Assembly: GCA_025330725.1 (NCBI GenBank)
Contig: JAIWND010000002.1
Span: forward strand, 1,364,001 to 1,428,000
Source: Chlamydoabsidia padenii
Lineage: Eukaryota > Mucoromycota > Mucoromycetes > Mucorales > Cunninghamellaceae
Direction of reading: 5' to 3'
Length of the DNA stretch: 64,000 nt
The notes under the pieces are model-generated. The model made no database searches. It was not told the origin of the DNA and worked only from the letters and a program-made list of their open reading frames with translations. Below are positions 24,202-36,934 of this stretch, piece after piece (the first letter of the stretch is position 1; each line of letters begins with the position of its first letter). The position numbers and the translations under genes were made by a program.

Positions 24202-24320
24202 TGTTCTTTTTATGTTGATCGATGAGTATAAAGAAAGGAAAAGAGAGGGGTAGATCCAGAGTGGGATTGAAAAAAAGTTGTATAAGCCCCCATTTCCGTC
24301 AATTTGACAGGTCAATCCAA

Positions 24321-24336
24321 ATCGGGATTTGAAATT
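24321..24336 (+). promoter_or_regulatory. CDE/CHR-like element in fibrillarin divergent promoter
   Basis: ATCGGGATTTGAAATT lies 120 nt from the C19orf53-like start and 155 nt from the fibrillarin start. The CHR-like half is intact; the GC half has lost its first G-C. Confidence 0.5.
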
Positions 24337-24490
24337 CAATCCATCATTGAAAGAGAGAATTTTTTTTTCCACCTTTTTTGTTTCTCTCTTCCCTTTCTTT
24401 ATCGATCTTATACTTTATTAAGACCCCTCTTTTTTTATTTTATTTTTTATATCTCTCTTTTCTTCTTTTTTATTACCTACTCTATATACA

Positions 24491-25877
24491 ATGGCTTTTG
24501 AAGGACGTGGTGGCGGTCGTGGTGGCGCTTCTCGAGGAGGTGGCCGAGGTATGTATCAATCACAGTAGTTTGACAGTTGGCCTTGAATCTGAATCAGCTT
24601 GAAACTAAATGCTATCTTTCTTTCTTTTTATTTTATATTTTATTTTTTTACGACATATAGGTGGATTCGGTGGTGGCCGAGGTATGTTTACATGTCATAT
24701 TTGAACAACACTTCATTCAAGTCCAACAGTTGATACTCATGCATTCTATTTTACTTTTACTTTTATAGGCGGCGGTCGAGGCGGTTTTGGCGGTGACCGT
24801 GGTGGCCGTGGCGGTGCTCGTGGTGGTCGAGGTAAGACTAAAGAAGGGAAAAGTCATGATATAATGTACTAATAATGTTAACTTTTTATACAATCATAGG
24901 TGGCGGCCGAGGTGGATTCGGTGGCGATCGAGGTGGCCGAGGTGGTGCCCGTGGTAAGTTACAAATGATGATGCTATATTAAAGTAGAGTGTACTAAATA
25001 CCTTTGATGTATAGGCGGTCGAGGTGGTGCCCGCGGTGGACGAGGTGGTGCCCGTGGCGGACGAGGTGGTGCTGCCGGTGGTGCTCGTGGTGGATCCAAG
25101 GTGATCATCGAACCTCATCGTCATGAAGGTATCTTCATCGCTCGTGGCAAGGAAGATCTTTTGGTGACCAAGAACTTGGTACCCGGTGAATCTGTCTATG
25201 GTGAAAAGCGTATCTCTGTCGATGGCCCCGAAAACACCAAGATCGAATACCGTGTGTGGAATCCTTTCCGATCCAAGATTGCTGCTGCTGTTTTGGGTGG
25301 TGTCGATCATTTGCACATTGCTCCTGGTAAGAAGGTCTTGTACTTGGGTGCTGCTTCTGGTACCTCTGTCTCTCATGTGGCTGATGTGGTGGGTCCTACT
25401 GGTGCTGTCTATGGTGTCGAATTCTCCCATCGTTCCGGTCGTGATTTGATCAACATGGCCAAGAAGCGAACCAACGTTGTGCCTATCATTGAAGATGCCC
25501 GTCACCCTCACAAATACCGTATGCTTGTCCCCATGGTCGATGTCATCTTTGCTGATGTTGCCCAACCTGATCAAGCTCGTATCATCAGTAAGTATATGCA
25601 TATAAAGTATAGACGGGGTTTATATGGAATCAAGGTTAACTGACTCTCTCTTTTTTACTTAGCTCTCAACGCTCATCACTTCTTGAAGAACAATGGTCAT
25701 ATTGTCATCTCCATCAAGGCCTCATGTATTGATTCTACTGTGGATGCTGCTACTGTATTCGCTCGTGAAGTCAAGAAACTCCAAGAAGAACGTGTCAAGC
25801 CTCAAGAACAATTGACTCTGGAACCTTATGAAAGAGATCACGCTGTGGTGGTCGGTCGATATGTCCGCAACAAGTAA
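24491..25877 (+). CDS. NOP1: Fibrillarin (box C/D snoRNP 2'-O-methyltransferase)
   Basis: Six exons (24491-24548, 24661-24681, 24769-24831, 24900-24953, 25015-25587, 25663-25877) encode 327 aa. Fibrillarin methylates rRNA in box C/D snoRNPs in the nucleolus. Residues 1 to about 95 form a Gly-Arg-rich domain; the Rossmann methyltransferase follows with [17 protein letters not shown] (SAM-binding), [15 protein letters not shown] and [12 protein letters not shown]. Length and motifs are canonical. The GAR domain is split over five exons, three of which (21, 63 and 54 nt) are phase-1/phase-1 modules, so each can be gained or lost without frameshift. Codons are C-ending and GGT/CGT-rich, as in highly expressed genes. 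Confidence 0.97.
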
Positions 25878-26264
25878 ATCAGGCATCCTTCTTGGTCTCC
25901 TGTGATATAGAACACCAATCTCTTTTAAATCTTCATTACATTTACTTACTTCATATTGTCCACCTCTCTTCATATTCTTTTATATCATCTACTCCCTCAT
26001 ATTCAGTCATTCATTATTTTAGATTGTTGTAAATAGACATCATTCCTACCATCTTCCCCACCTTCTTGATCCTTTTGTCACCCATTATTATCATACACTC
26101 ACCCAATTTGTTACATTCAATAAAAGAAATGTTATATTTTATGGTCTTCCTCTTGTCTGCATGATGTTGAATTATGTCGGTGTTTTAAATACTTTTAAAT
26201 TATAACCCCCACTTTCTTCTTCCCCTCTCTTTTCCTTAAAAAAAAAAAAATACAATACCCACCA

Positions 26265-26996
26265 ATGGCTCAACTCTCTCATCATCCACCGCTTGCTTCC
26301 CTCAAAGAACCAGGCGTAACGAACAACAGAAAAACTTGACTTGGACCATTGACAACATCGCACCCTATTCATCGCAAACAGCTCTTCAAAGACATGAAAG
26401 GTATATATATAAAAAAAAGAACATACATAGAAATAGGTGTTACTTACCATTCCTCCAAAACCTTGTAGGTGCTGAAGAGCTCCCAGATAAAATCGACAAG
26501 AAGAACTTGGAGTGGCTGAACCCCGATTGGAAGATGTCATTGGTGTGGATGTTGATAAATGTTAACAGTGACTATACGGTAAGAAAAAAAAAAAGAAGAC
26601 GAGGAGGCGGGGAATGGCGGTCTATACGGTAACTAATTGATGCTCTGCAGATGTGGGGACATGTACTAAACCACTTGCACCTATTTTTTTATGACAAGAC
26701 TGGAACTAGGGTAGGTATCCATCCCTGGCGTGGTTGTACTGGGACGAATCAAGTAAGCTGTTGCTCAACGACATGGCGCTTTTGTCATCAATCATCTTTT
26801 GGCGTCGAACGATATGAAGGGTGGTTGGGTTACTCTGTGGGTCGACTACTCACACAATACGAAAACCATCATAGCGATGATTGTAATGGAATGTGTGGTC
26901 TCTTTATTACTCACATAGGGCGACTATCAATATCAATCAAGCTGCTTTCGATCAGACTTTTTAAAACGGGGGGATAGTTTGGGTACGGACAAATAA
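26265..26996 (+). CDS. Unrecognised 119-aa protein, exon model tentative
   Basis: Five exons (26265-26315, 26382-26400, 26469-26578, 26651-26752, 26919-26996) keep frame throughout and give MAQLSHHPPLASLKEPG, then FKDMKGAEELPDKIDKKN, a W-rich core (EWLNPDW, VWMLINVN) and a basic end. Exon 2 is only 19 nt; without it an in-frame TGA interrupts the gene. The fourth intron (166 nt) is long and has open frames in it, so an exon may be missing. I do not recognise the family. The opposite strand also has an open frame here, which lowers confidence. Confidence 0.4.
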
Positions 26997-27209
26997 CATA
27001 TAGCAGGCCATCATCATTATACTAGCTCATTATATCATCACTATTATCATTAGACAATTCACTGCAATCATTGGACATATGACGACATTTGGGCACTGTA
27101 ACTATAAATACTCGGGAAGAAGACGATCGACAACATTATAGCAATAATAGACATGGAATCAATTCCTTACGAATTGATGTAATAATAGTAGTTTAGTTTT
27201 AGCTTCATA

Positions 27210-27247
<38 letters not shown>

Positions 27248-27301
27248 TTTATAAAGACAAATAATACATTTGATAAAATGGGATTTTAATATTGACTTTG
27301 T

Positions 27302-27565
27302 TTATTGAAGAGCAGGACATTTTTTAGCATCGGGGGAAGTTTTGTCAAGATGACCATTGGAATCAAATTTCATTGGGTGACCTGTCACTTTTTCGTGCAC
27401 TTGATTGGCATCATCATTGTATTGGCGACGTTCATTATCAGAGTGGGCCTATCATATTTCAAGGTGATGATTGAATATGCTTACTGTACATGAAGATGTA
27501 GGTGTTCTCTTTACCTTTTCGGCCTTTTCGACAAACTGTTCGATTTCTTTCTTACTTCGGTCCAT
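27302..27565 (-). CDS. Small hydrophilic protein, 65 aa
   Basis: Two exons (27515-27565, 27302-27448) joined in phase 0 encode MDRSKKEIEQFVEKAEK, then AHSDNERRQYNDDANQVHEKV and a polar C-terminus ending KKCPALQ. The first half is probably helical. No known domain. The recurrent element (TCGGGATTTGAAATG, from 27784) lies 219 nt upstream. Confidence 0.55.
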
Positions 27566-27783
27566 TGTGTATTTTTAAAGTATATATCAGAATAAAGAAG
27601 GGTGAGAAAATCGAGCCTCTTTATACCCATAAAATGGAAATCACCGAAAAGGCGTTCATGCAAAAAACAAACCCCCCATACCGGTGAATACATATCCTAT
27701 CGCCGAGCTGCTTTCGATGGTTGGGGGGAATAACTCAGTGACACAACCCAATACATGGCTTATGAAACAGATAGCATGGGAAA

Positions 27784-27796
27784 TCGGGATTTGAAA
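27784..27796 (+). promoter_or_regulatory. CDE/CHR-like element
   Basis: TCGGGATTTGAAA, 219 nt upstream of the minus-strand 65-aa gene. Confidence 0.45.
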
Positions 27797-28238
27797 TGTT
27801 TTCTCATTTGCATGATCCCCGGTATTGGCGTAAATGGTGGATCAAAATAATATCATGTGTACTTTCTTAGGTTGGCCTTTTTTTCTCACAATATGTATGG
27901 TTAGGAGGTCTTTCATATATACGCATGTGCTGATGGGAATCAGTGGCTACAGTGATGATCATTGATGGCGGTATGTGTACTCGGTGGCATTTAAAATATT
28001 GACTGCATATGAATTTGGAAAGACAACTTTTGTTGATTGTGAGAAGAATTGTAAAAATAGCTTTATTGATCACATTGATAAACAAAAAGAGAAGAGGGGT
28101 TCCAACTATACCATACTATACTATAAAGTACAAAGACAATCTAATCAAAGTGTTCGGGAGTGAGAAATATAGTATGATAAAAAGGAAACGGAGATCACTT
28201 ACGATGGGATACGTTTTAAGCAAAACCAATAGACCAGT

Positions 28239-28509
28239 TTATATTACCAACAGACTCTTATTCTTTTTATATTCTATTAGAGCTATTGTAGGCATATAAA
28301 CGAGGAATGGGAAGAAGGGGGAAAAAGAAAACACCGGTCGGGATTTGAATACCTACTAATGCGCAGGAAGGAAGTTGAAGATATTTGCTTACCATATACC
28401 ACTTCCAAATCACTTGAAGTATTGGGAGCATTGCAAAGTTATTATAGTTGATGGTAGTGATTTTGGTTGGGATTTTGGAGCTCTTTTTCTGTTTCAAAAA
28501 AGGAAACAT
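28239..28509 (-). CDS. Possible 76-aa protein divergent from FANCD2
   Basis: Two exons (28393-28509, 28239-28352) with good GTAAGC and GTAG sites keep frame: MFPFLKQKKSSKIPTK, a hydrophobic block (LPILQVIWKWYM) and a second hydrophobic block (FSPFFPFLVYMPTIALI). It may be a small membrane protein. A recurrent element copy (28338-28350) overlaps the exon 2 start, and another (28510-28524) abuts the start codon. No family recognised. Confidence 0.35.
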
Positions 28510-28524
28510 TTCAAAATCCGCTCA
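28510..28524 (-). promoter_or_regulatory. CDE/CHR-like element 94 nt upstream of FANCD2
   Basis: Minus-strand GCGGATTTTGAAATG has both halves (GCGG, TTTGAA) and spacer AT. It lies between the FANCD2 start at 28618 and the divergent minus-strand start at 28509. Confidence 0.5.
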
Positions 28525-28617
28525 TGAAGAATGCGCGGCGCCAAAAGAACCTTTTTTTTTTCTGTCGCGGATTCGTTCCTTCCCTTCTTCTTTACTAATT
28601 CAACAAATTGTAAATCC

Positions 28618-31600
28618 ATGACAAACTCCTTTGTTGAACTTGTCAAGACTGCTGGCTGCGAATATGATAATGATACAAACTCTTTTGTATTCAGTAAGTA
28701 GAATAGTCACTTTTTTATTATTATTAATCATGTATGAATACTAACAACAACTTGACAAACTTCTTTACTGCTTCCATGTATAGCTGTCGAACCTTCCCTC
28801 TTCCGTAGACACTTGACCTTAAACTTACGAAGCGATCCAAACTATCCAGACAACATATCGTCCTTTTTTGATGACTTGCAAGAATATACGACCGATGTAT
28901 CAACATTCCGGCGGTGCCTATTATCTGCCACTGTTTCAGATACTGTGCCTCGAACAAACAAGCAAGTCTACTAAAAAAAAAAAAAAAAAAAAAAGAAAGA
29001 AAGAATCCATTAACACTTTATCTTTCAGATCCTCTACGGTTGATAGTCTATTCAAGACGTTGCTGGCCATTGACATTCTTCAACCCATTCTCATCAATAA
29101 CCTACTGGAACGACTGCCTGAATTCTACGATGAACTGGAACAAGAGTAAAGTATCATAATCATATTATTACCAAGCAATAGACACTAACCACTTTATTTT
29201 GTCCTAGTCAATCAAGCTCATGCACAGCACGACTTATTCTCCATCAACTGAGATGGCTGGATTATATCGTACAACCTGAAGAACTAACAAATACCCTTAT
29301 TGAAGTAAGTGCATAACAGAATGAAATACAAACCCACTAATCATTGTCATATTATTAACTAAATTAGATAATTCAAATCACACCAAATATTATACAACAT
29401 GAAATCATCACCTCTTTGCCTGACATGCTAAACGATGCTGAACACAAGCCTATCGTTGTCTTCTTGAAGGAATGGATGCAACAGCACTCTGATTTAGCGG
29501 TGCCTATCCTGGATGCCTTGTCAAACTTGTCTCTTCACTCGGAATACCTGGCAAGTTGTATTGACGAAAGCGCATCATTATCTAACCACTCTCATTGTAT
29601 TTAGGAGGATGTACGCGAAACAGTATTGGAACGATTACAATCCGCTGAAATCGATGATTTGGCTGTGATAGTCAAATTCCTACTACAAACTGTGACTCCT
29701 CACACAATTGATATGGTAAAACAAAAGAAAAAAGATTAAAAGTGTAAAGGAACTAACATCATAGATCTTTTTTTTAAAAAATAGACTATTCTAGACATAC
29801 GACAAAAACTCGATCTACGCGCCTTGGGAAAAGTACAGCAATCGAACCTACAATCATCACAGCAAGTGCGGGATCATTCAAAACCATCGCCTGAAGCTTT
29901 AATTCTTGGTAAGTATATGTCGAATGTTTATCAGAATGACTCAACACTAACTGCATGTCTTGTAATGTCTTTTTTTTTTTTTTTCTTTTTGTAGATTCTA
30001 TCAAACTCGGTTTACAGTTCCACAAGTTTGTGTGTGATGCCTGGGTGAAAGCAATTCTGGCATTGGAAACAAAGGTAATCGTCAAAAAAAAAAAAAAAAA
30101 GAATACCGTTGTGGGTGCTTCATCACAAATGGAATGCTCATTGAATTACTTCTTTGGGTTTTTTATTATATAGCGGGCGCATAAAGTCATCGATATATTG
30201 GTGCTTTTTATTCTCTATTCTATGACTTCAATGAAGAAAAAGACTGAACAGATCTTCCGAAAGAAGGTCCAATCTGGTCTCATCACTCCAGCTTTAATCA
30301 AGGAAACACTGCTCTGTCATGCAAATGGTTTGTCAAGGTAAATGGTGGAATATCCTATTATGACAAGAAATAATTCTTAACCCTTTTGTTTTACTTGTCT
30401 AGTTATTGGCCCAGTATTCTATCTTTATCTGAAAATCTACTCAGAGCATCTCATCAATTAAGTGTCCTCGCACCTTGCTCTCAAGCTTTGTATATTCATG
30501 CATTCCAGGTCTGCGACTCATATAATCGACAGGTATTGTTACAAAGATCTCCTCACTTGACTGATTTATTAACTAATCTTTTTACATAATGCCAGGAAAT
30601 CATTGGTGCTCTCGTGACACATATCGGAAGTGGATCTGCAGTGGAAATGGATGTTGCACTTGATGTGCTACTGGATTTGGCTCAGAAAAATGCTGCAATG
30701 GTGGCCGTGTACAATGTCTTTATCAAAGGTGTTTTGGACTACTTGGACAATCTGACATTATCACAAACCCGTACTCTATTTGATATCTTCAGTATCTTGG
30801 CTTTAAAGGTAATACTGAGAAAAAAGAGGCGGACTGTGATCTTCATAATCAGTATACTAATCAATCTCTTCCATCCTCTTACTTGACTAGGTGGATACCC
30901 ATTACTCCAACGACTCAAGTTTATGGTCTGATATTCAAATTGTTTTACGCAAACAGCTATCCAATCCCCGTGTCAAGTACAAAAGAATAGGTATAGTCGG
31001 CTCTTTATCTGCTGTCAAGGTCCTGGCGGATCGAGGTTTGTGTAACGATGCAGCGGGATCAAGCTCACAAAGTAAGTGGTAGTAGTAGTAGTAGTGGAAT
31101 GTAATTGATACAGTATTGATAACCATTTGTTTGTGTGATTAGGTAGTGTCTCTGCAGAATCCATATCAAGGCACCCTCTACTTCAACAGGCTGTCAATCT
31201 ACTGGAAATGATGGTCAAAAGCTGTGTGATGTATCCTGTAAGTATATTGTCATCCTTTACTTTGAAATGTTGCTATTGTCTTTTGTGTATATACGTACTC
31301 ACCCCCTTTTTTTATTTTAGACTTGCATCAGTATGGTGTATGATGAAATGGCAGTGATGATTGAATCGTCAAACTTGGATCATCGTCTGTATGCCTGGAT
31401 ATCGGATAACTTGACCGTCTCCTTTATTGACGACTATGTGATTGATGAAGAGGCCTATCTACAACTCGAAAACGATCTGAAGGACAAGTCTTCTGTTGGC
31501 CTCAAACCGAAAATGGTGATGGATCACAATGGTGAAGTAAGTACAACCTCAGCAGTTTAAGCATCGGAGATCCCTCTTATGCCTAACCTTATTCATTATT

Positions 31601-31858
31601 ATAGTCTTCAACGATCTATATGATGTTTTACTCTCTTATTCACGGTGTCAACGACAAACGACGAAAAAAACAAATAATACCTCTCTGCTCTATCTTCAAC
31701 CTTATGCAAAGCTGCGAAAAAGCGGCTGACGATACCTTGGAAGGTGTGGATGCTCTTCTGGGATGTGGGTTTGCTGCTTTCGATTTGGACAATACCATGG
31801 TAAAGAAGAACACGCACTTGCTAATCATATTGGTGCTATTTGCTAACTTTTAATGATA

Positions 31859-31899
<41 letters not shown>

Positions 31900-34800
31900 G
31901 ATAGGAATTTCTACCAAACTGGCAAACTGACGAAGCTGAAGATGCCTGTCATATGATCTTCATGGCAATTGACTGGTAATGTATTTGACAAGGGCTGGAA
32001 ACATGTATGCAGTTGACTAATGATGTGTTTTTGTAGGTCCCGCGAAATTCTCAACTGTTTTTCGGTAGTATCTGAAGATGAAGATATACACACGAAGCTT
32101 ATCCAACGTCTAAAGGATATTTTACATTTGGAACGTATTATGGAGAAGCTTCTGCCAAAGGTGCCTAGTTTTACCCCGCTACATCTACAATCAACACTAT
32201 CACTTTATACGGATGGAAACGATACTCGCAGCACTCAAACTCAAATCATACAAAGTCAATCACAACAGGGGGATGATTCTGAATCTGAAAAGGCTGTCAA
32301 AACTACCTCAAGATTCGATACCGTGGAAAGTTTGCGACGCTTTATGCGGCCACTGAAGGTAAGCAGGAAAACAGAACTCTGCTCGATATAGGCATTGTAG
32401 ACTAACACAGACTATTTTATATAGATTCAAGTTTTGGCCATATTGAAAGCACCAAATGATGATGATGATTCGGCATTTGATGTAAGGTTTATTACTGTCA
32501 AAATCGAAAAGAAACTAATGTGTGCTTGTTTTTTATTTCATTTTAATTTAATAGTACGAAGATAGCAACTATATTCTCAAGGATATCAATGGAAAACTCG
32601 ACGCCAAGATTGTACCACCTGCTACCGGATTTGGAAAAAAGAAGACTACCACGAAAAACCTAAAGGACGATACTCTTGGGCATGATTTACTGACACGTAT
32701 GTCTGCTCGGCAAGTTATGAATGAAGTAAGTTATAAAAAAGAAAAGGGTTTGACAGTGATCACGAACTTTAAGCACTCACTTATATATATATATTTCATA
32801 CTGTGTAGATGATCAAATACTTGCCAAAGATTCTACAGACATTGGAAGCAGTCTATGAAGAAATGCAAAGTGATGGCACTCAATATGGTCGCATATCTCC
32901 AGTAAGTAATACATAAGTTGAACTCTATGAACATTATTAACTCTTTTACATTTTGTATGACTATTGCAGGGATCTGAAGCTAGTACAGCTTGCATCTCCC
33001 TTAATATCAGTATCCTTTACAAGTTGTTTATGTGGCCAGATCTCGATAATCCCGACAACCATGATATTATGATGGTAAGGAACAAAGACAATGTATTTAA
33101 ACCCAATCACTAACATGTTTATATGATACAATATAGAACTTGATCAATACACTCTCCGAAAGATTAACAGCCGATGGATCACAACATTCTGACATGGATA
33201 GAGCCAAAGGTGCAATGCGATACTTGTCTGGGTTTCAAGAACACATTCCTCAATTCCCGGCGGCTGTCTCTTTATTCAAGATTTTGGAACAGATTATGGT
33301 GCTATCTGGTAATAGTGCTGCCCTGCGGGTTGATGCCCATCATGTAGCTTCTAGTATCTTATCACGGGATTGGATCGATTGGCGCGATGCAAAGGTAAAA
33401 AAAAGGAAATATGAATCAAAAAGGGTACATCTCATCTTGATATGTTTTATTCTGCTTTTATAGAAAGACATCCCGTATTTGGTTGAAAAGGTGATTGAAC
33501 TAGAAAATGACCCTCTCAAAATTTTGGTACATTACGTCAACAAGGTGTTACCTGCATTTGAAAAAGGTGAACGCCTTGAATTCTATCCTTTACTGAAATC
33601 CGAAACTGTGGTGCCGTTTTATCAAGTAAGTGGAGTCGGGGAATAAAATTGAAGACCACCAGTTATTGACGTGAACCAATATTACAAATTGAACTTAGGC
33701 CATTATCAATCAAACGATCAAATCTTTGGACTTACTGGAAAAGACAGATCAAGATACAAATGTGGTGCTGGTACAAATTGCCCAGGTGGTGAACATCTTT
33801 GAAAAGATCACAAGCTATGTCAAGATGAAGGAGCAACGGGTCTTATTTGGTGTGCTCTTGAAAACAAGTCGGGTCTTTATCCAACAATTCACAAAGTATT
33901 CCATTCCCTTCTTGTCTCGGGTATTCAAGGATCATAAAGACGAAATTGTTGCCATATTTAAACAACTTCAAATAGGTACTCGGTTATTACAGGTACAATG
34001 ATTTTTTTAAAAAAAGGGGTGATGATAATGGGAGTTGGGGAAGGATCAGCTCACTTTTTTTTCTTTGTATTTAGATTATATGTTCTCACGTCAAGGTGAT
34101 CAAGGATGTCCAATTAGCCACCTATGTGCCACCTCTCAAAAAAGCCTTGGAAGTGGTCATTTTCCAGGTGAAAATGTTACTAATGGATAATCATGCGCCT
34201 TCCGATGCCTTCTTTTTAGGTAAACCAATATGAATTTAAAACTTTATATTCCTAACCATGCTTTTGTATATACTTTTTAGGTGCATTGAAACATCGTGAT
34301 ATCTCAGGTGCTCAAGTCTCTTCTCAGGTAAACCATCATTTTACCTTTTTATCGTGATACATCAAAAATTGACGTTTTGTTATTATTAGATTCCCAAAGA
34401 TATCTCCAGTGATTCGGAGGACCAACTATCTGACGGGGAACCACCAGCGCCACGACCAAGTAAACCGAAGCGAATGCCAGCAAGATCCAAACAAGCACCA
34501 CAACAACCCTACCGAACCTCCAGTCAAGTGCCTAGCAGTAGTGATGAAGAAGATTACGAAGATGCTCAGTTGCATGAATCTAGTATAGGCAGTGATGACA
34601 ACATGCTCGACGACGAAGGAGACAATAACAATGATGCTCAGCGACCAACAAACGAACCAAAAAAACGGGCAGGACCTATGGATTTCAACTCATTCAACAG
34701 ATTTTTGGATGATCCCGAAGATAATCAGCAACCACAACCACCACGTAAACAAAAACCGAACCTTCCAGTGTCAATATTTAGCAGTGAAGATGAAGATGAC

Positions 34801-34998
34801 GACAATGATAGTATGGTGATACGCGCTGACAGCACTGACGATGGCTATTCTACACCAACACCAGAAAAGACCGACCACAGGATTCATAAAGACTTGGCGC
34901 CCACCACCAATCACCAGACTACTTCTTCAAGACCTGAAAAAAGAGGAATGAAACGCAGCTATGGCTTGGGGATGACAAGAAAACGATCTAAACATTAG
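28618..34998 (+). CDS. FANCD2: FANCD2, Fanconi anaemia DNA-repair protein
   Basis: Twenty-seven exons, phase-consistent end to end, encode about 1497 aa (human: 1451). FANCD2 pairs with FANCI, is monoubiquitinated and clamps DNA at interstrand crosslinks. Collinear matches include IDILQPILINNLLERLPEF, LILHQLRWLD, QHEIITSLPDML, VPILDALSNL, GALVTHIGSGSAVEMD, GVLDYLDNLT, VLRKQLSN...KYKRIGIVG (the block holding human Lys561; here Lys about 522), WSREILNCF and KHRDISGAQ. The last 203 residues are acidic/Ser-rich with a basic tail (KRGMKRSYG...RKRSKH) that could be a nuclear signal. Introns after exons 2 and 5 (28962, 29551) start with GC. Exons: 28618-28693, 28784-28961, 29029-29145, 29208-29304, 29368-29550, 29605-29715, 29785-29908, 29995-30074, 30174-30337, 30403-30532, 30596-30808, 30891-31071, 31143-31237, 31321-31536, 31605-31799, 31905-31975, 32037-32358, 32425-32481, 32555-32725, 32809-32901, 32970-33074, 33137-33394, 33464-33625, 33699-33992, 34075-34219, 34281-34327, 34390-34998. 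Confidence 0.95.
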
Positions 34999-35275
34999 AT
35001 CACATGTAGATATTAGCTTTTGTAGTATTATCATATAAATAGATAGATAGATGTGTTTTATTTGGCAACATAATAAACTGGGTTTGAAAGACATTGGCTT
35101 TTTTATATGATATGTATCATATATGTGTAATTCATTGTGTTTATTGGAATAGATGATGTGTTATATAATAATAAATAAATAATACAATAGAATAAAAGAA
35201 ATAACAGTAATAGGGTGGGAGAGATGGGTGGGAGATATATCTGATTATAGTATGAACTATGTATGTGTGACTAAT

Positions 35276-35389
35276 CTAGTTGATTCTTTTTTTGATACTG
35301 GTACGACGGATATGGAGCTTGGATATAATGGGTAATATAAATAAGTAGGTTATAAAGAAGCCATACAGGAAGAATCGAATCATCGGCCT

Positions 35390-35424
<35 letters not shown>

Positions 35425-36587
35425 GGTATCATTAGTCTTTTTTTTTTATGCATGAATCTTGATTATGCTTACCAGTAATCAGACCAAGATGGTTGAGAGT
35501 GTGAAGAGAAGGCTTTCGAGTGATGATGTTTCCAAACTGGTGTAGACGAAGGCACAGCAAAAAAAGTCATACCCATAAAGACAGACAATAACCTAGAAGG
35601 AGAAGACCGAGTAGAAGATGATTTCTTCTTTTGTTGTTGAGATGATCGCCGGCGTCTCTTTTGTCGTTCTTCAGGTGACATGAGAGCCGCTCTTTGTGCG
35701 GCGCGTTCCTTAAGCATTCGTTGATGATTGATCCGCTCTTGTTGTAATGCAATCTTGCGTTCCTTCAACCGTCGTTCCTTCTCGGCCTGATCAAACCTTT
35801 GCTTGTCGACCAAGAATTGATCAAGGACAGGTTGACCACCAGGAAGTGATTGGATGATATGTTGTAGCATGTCGTTTTCTTGTCGTAAGAGCTGCTGGGC
35901 GTATTTGAGATAATGGATGTATTCTGTAGCTTTTTGTAAGATCGTGGCCTTGTTGAGTTTCTTTGCTACCGGGATCCCATCTTCTTCTTCTTCAAGTTCT
36001 TCGTCCGTGTTATCATCATCGTCTGATTGAGGTGTCATTGATTGTCGGTGGTGATGGTCTTGACACAAAGCTGGTACTACTTGCTGGAGTTCCCTGATCC
36101 TGTCGTTGATGTTGTTCCGATACCTTCGTTCGATCGCATTGTGAGCTACCTTTTTGAAGGGGGCCAGTGAGTCATCATCGTTCATGGTGATGGTGGGTGG
36201 TGTAGGTGGTGATAATAGAATGGCGGTAGGTGAAGGCACTGGTTTGTTGAAAGAGTTGTTGTTGATATCATTGTCGCTATTGTTATCTCCGTTACTACTA
36301 CTGCTGCTACTACTACTACTGGTGCTGGTGGTGATGGCAGGTACGACAGTGTCAGACGGTATCATGATAGACCCTACTCCATACATATCCGCAAACTGTG
36401 GTTGAGGTGATATAGAAGAGAATAAAAGTTCGTTGGAAGCATAACACTCGTGAGGCGACGGTGATGTATGAGATAATGCTGGTGTATGAGGAAGAGAAGT
36501 TTGCTGAAACCAAGGCATCATGTAGTCATTCTCGTCATGGAGTAGTTGTTGGTAATGACGTTCGTCATAAAAGGAGTTGACATTCAT
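35276..36587 (-). CDS. SREBP-type bHLH transcription factor with membrane anchor
   Basis: Two exons (35473-36587, 35276-35387) encode 408 aa. The bHLH begins near 145 with AHNAIERRYRNNINDRI; the Tyr in ERRYR is the hallmark of SREBP-family factors. An acidic loop insert (SDDDDNTDEELEEEE) separates helix 1 from helix 2 (KKLNKATILQKATEYI), then a long Arg/Gln helix. Two hydrophobic segments follow: LLSVFMGMTFFAV near 345 and FFLYGFFITYLFILPII in exon 2, so the factor is probably held in the ER and released by proteolysis. There is no long regulatory C-terminus, so it is shorter than SREBP-1. A site-2 protease gene lies 18 kb away. The second intron end carries a long T tract. Confidence 0.85.
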
Positions 36588-36934
36588 GTTTATGTTAAGT
36601 TGAGTTTGTATTAAAAAAAAAATAAGGGGTGAGAGTAGAAAGAAGAAAAGAAATAAGCAGAATTGACACTTTATATCTTGAAAGACATTCCCCCGCAGGA
36701 GAGCTTGATTCTGATTGGCTGAAAGAACCTTTCGATTTTTTTTTGACTCTTGAGTTTGTTATTTGCTTTTTTTAACATGGAAAAAAGTGGGGTGATGTTT
36801 TATAGTGTTGTTCCGTATAAAGTTATGCTTTTCATATCAATGTGACATTCACTTGAGATGATAATATTGTCTTGCCACAAAATGGCCCATCATGCGCAGC
36901 CTGTCAAGAACCAAAAAAAAAAAAAAAAAAAAAA

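Noticed and set aside
26172..26540. Minus-strand gene opposite the 119-aa candidate
   Set aside because: It has one good donor but reads through A/T-rich low-complexity sequence and gives no phase-consistent partner exon; the plus-strand model is more coherent.
27213..27245. Poly-T run as a retrotransposon (LINE/SINE) insertion scar
   Set aside because: No target-site duplication or element body is seen next to it; such runs are common in this genome.
35567..36405. Open frames opposite and within the SREBP-type gene
   Set aside because: They are shadows of the long exon, with Leu/Val runs arising from Asn/Ser repeat codons.
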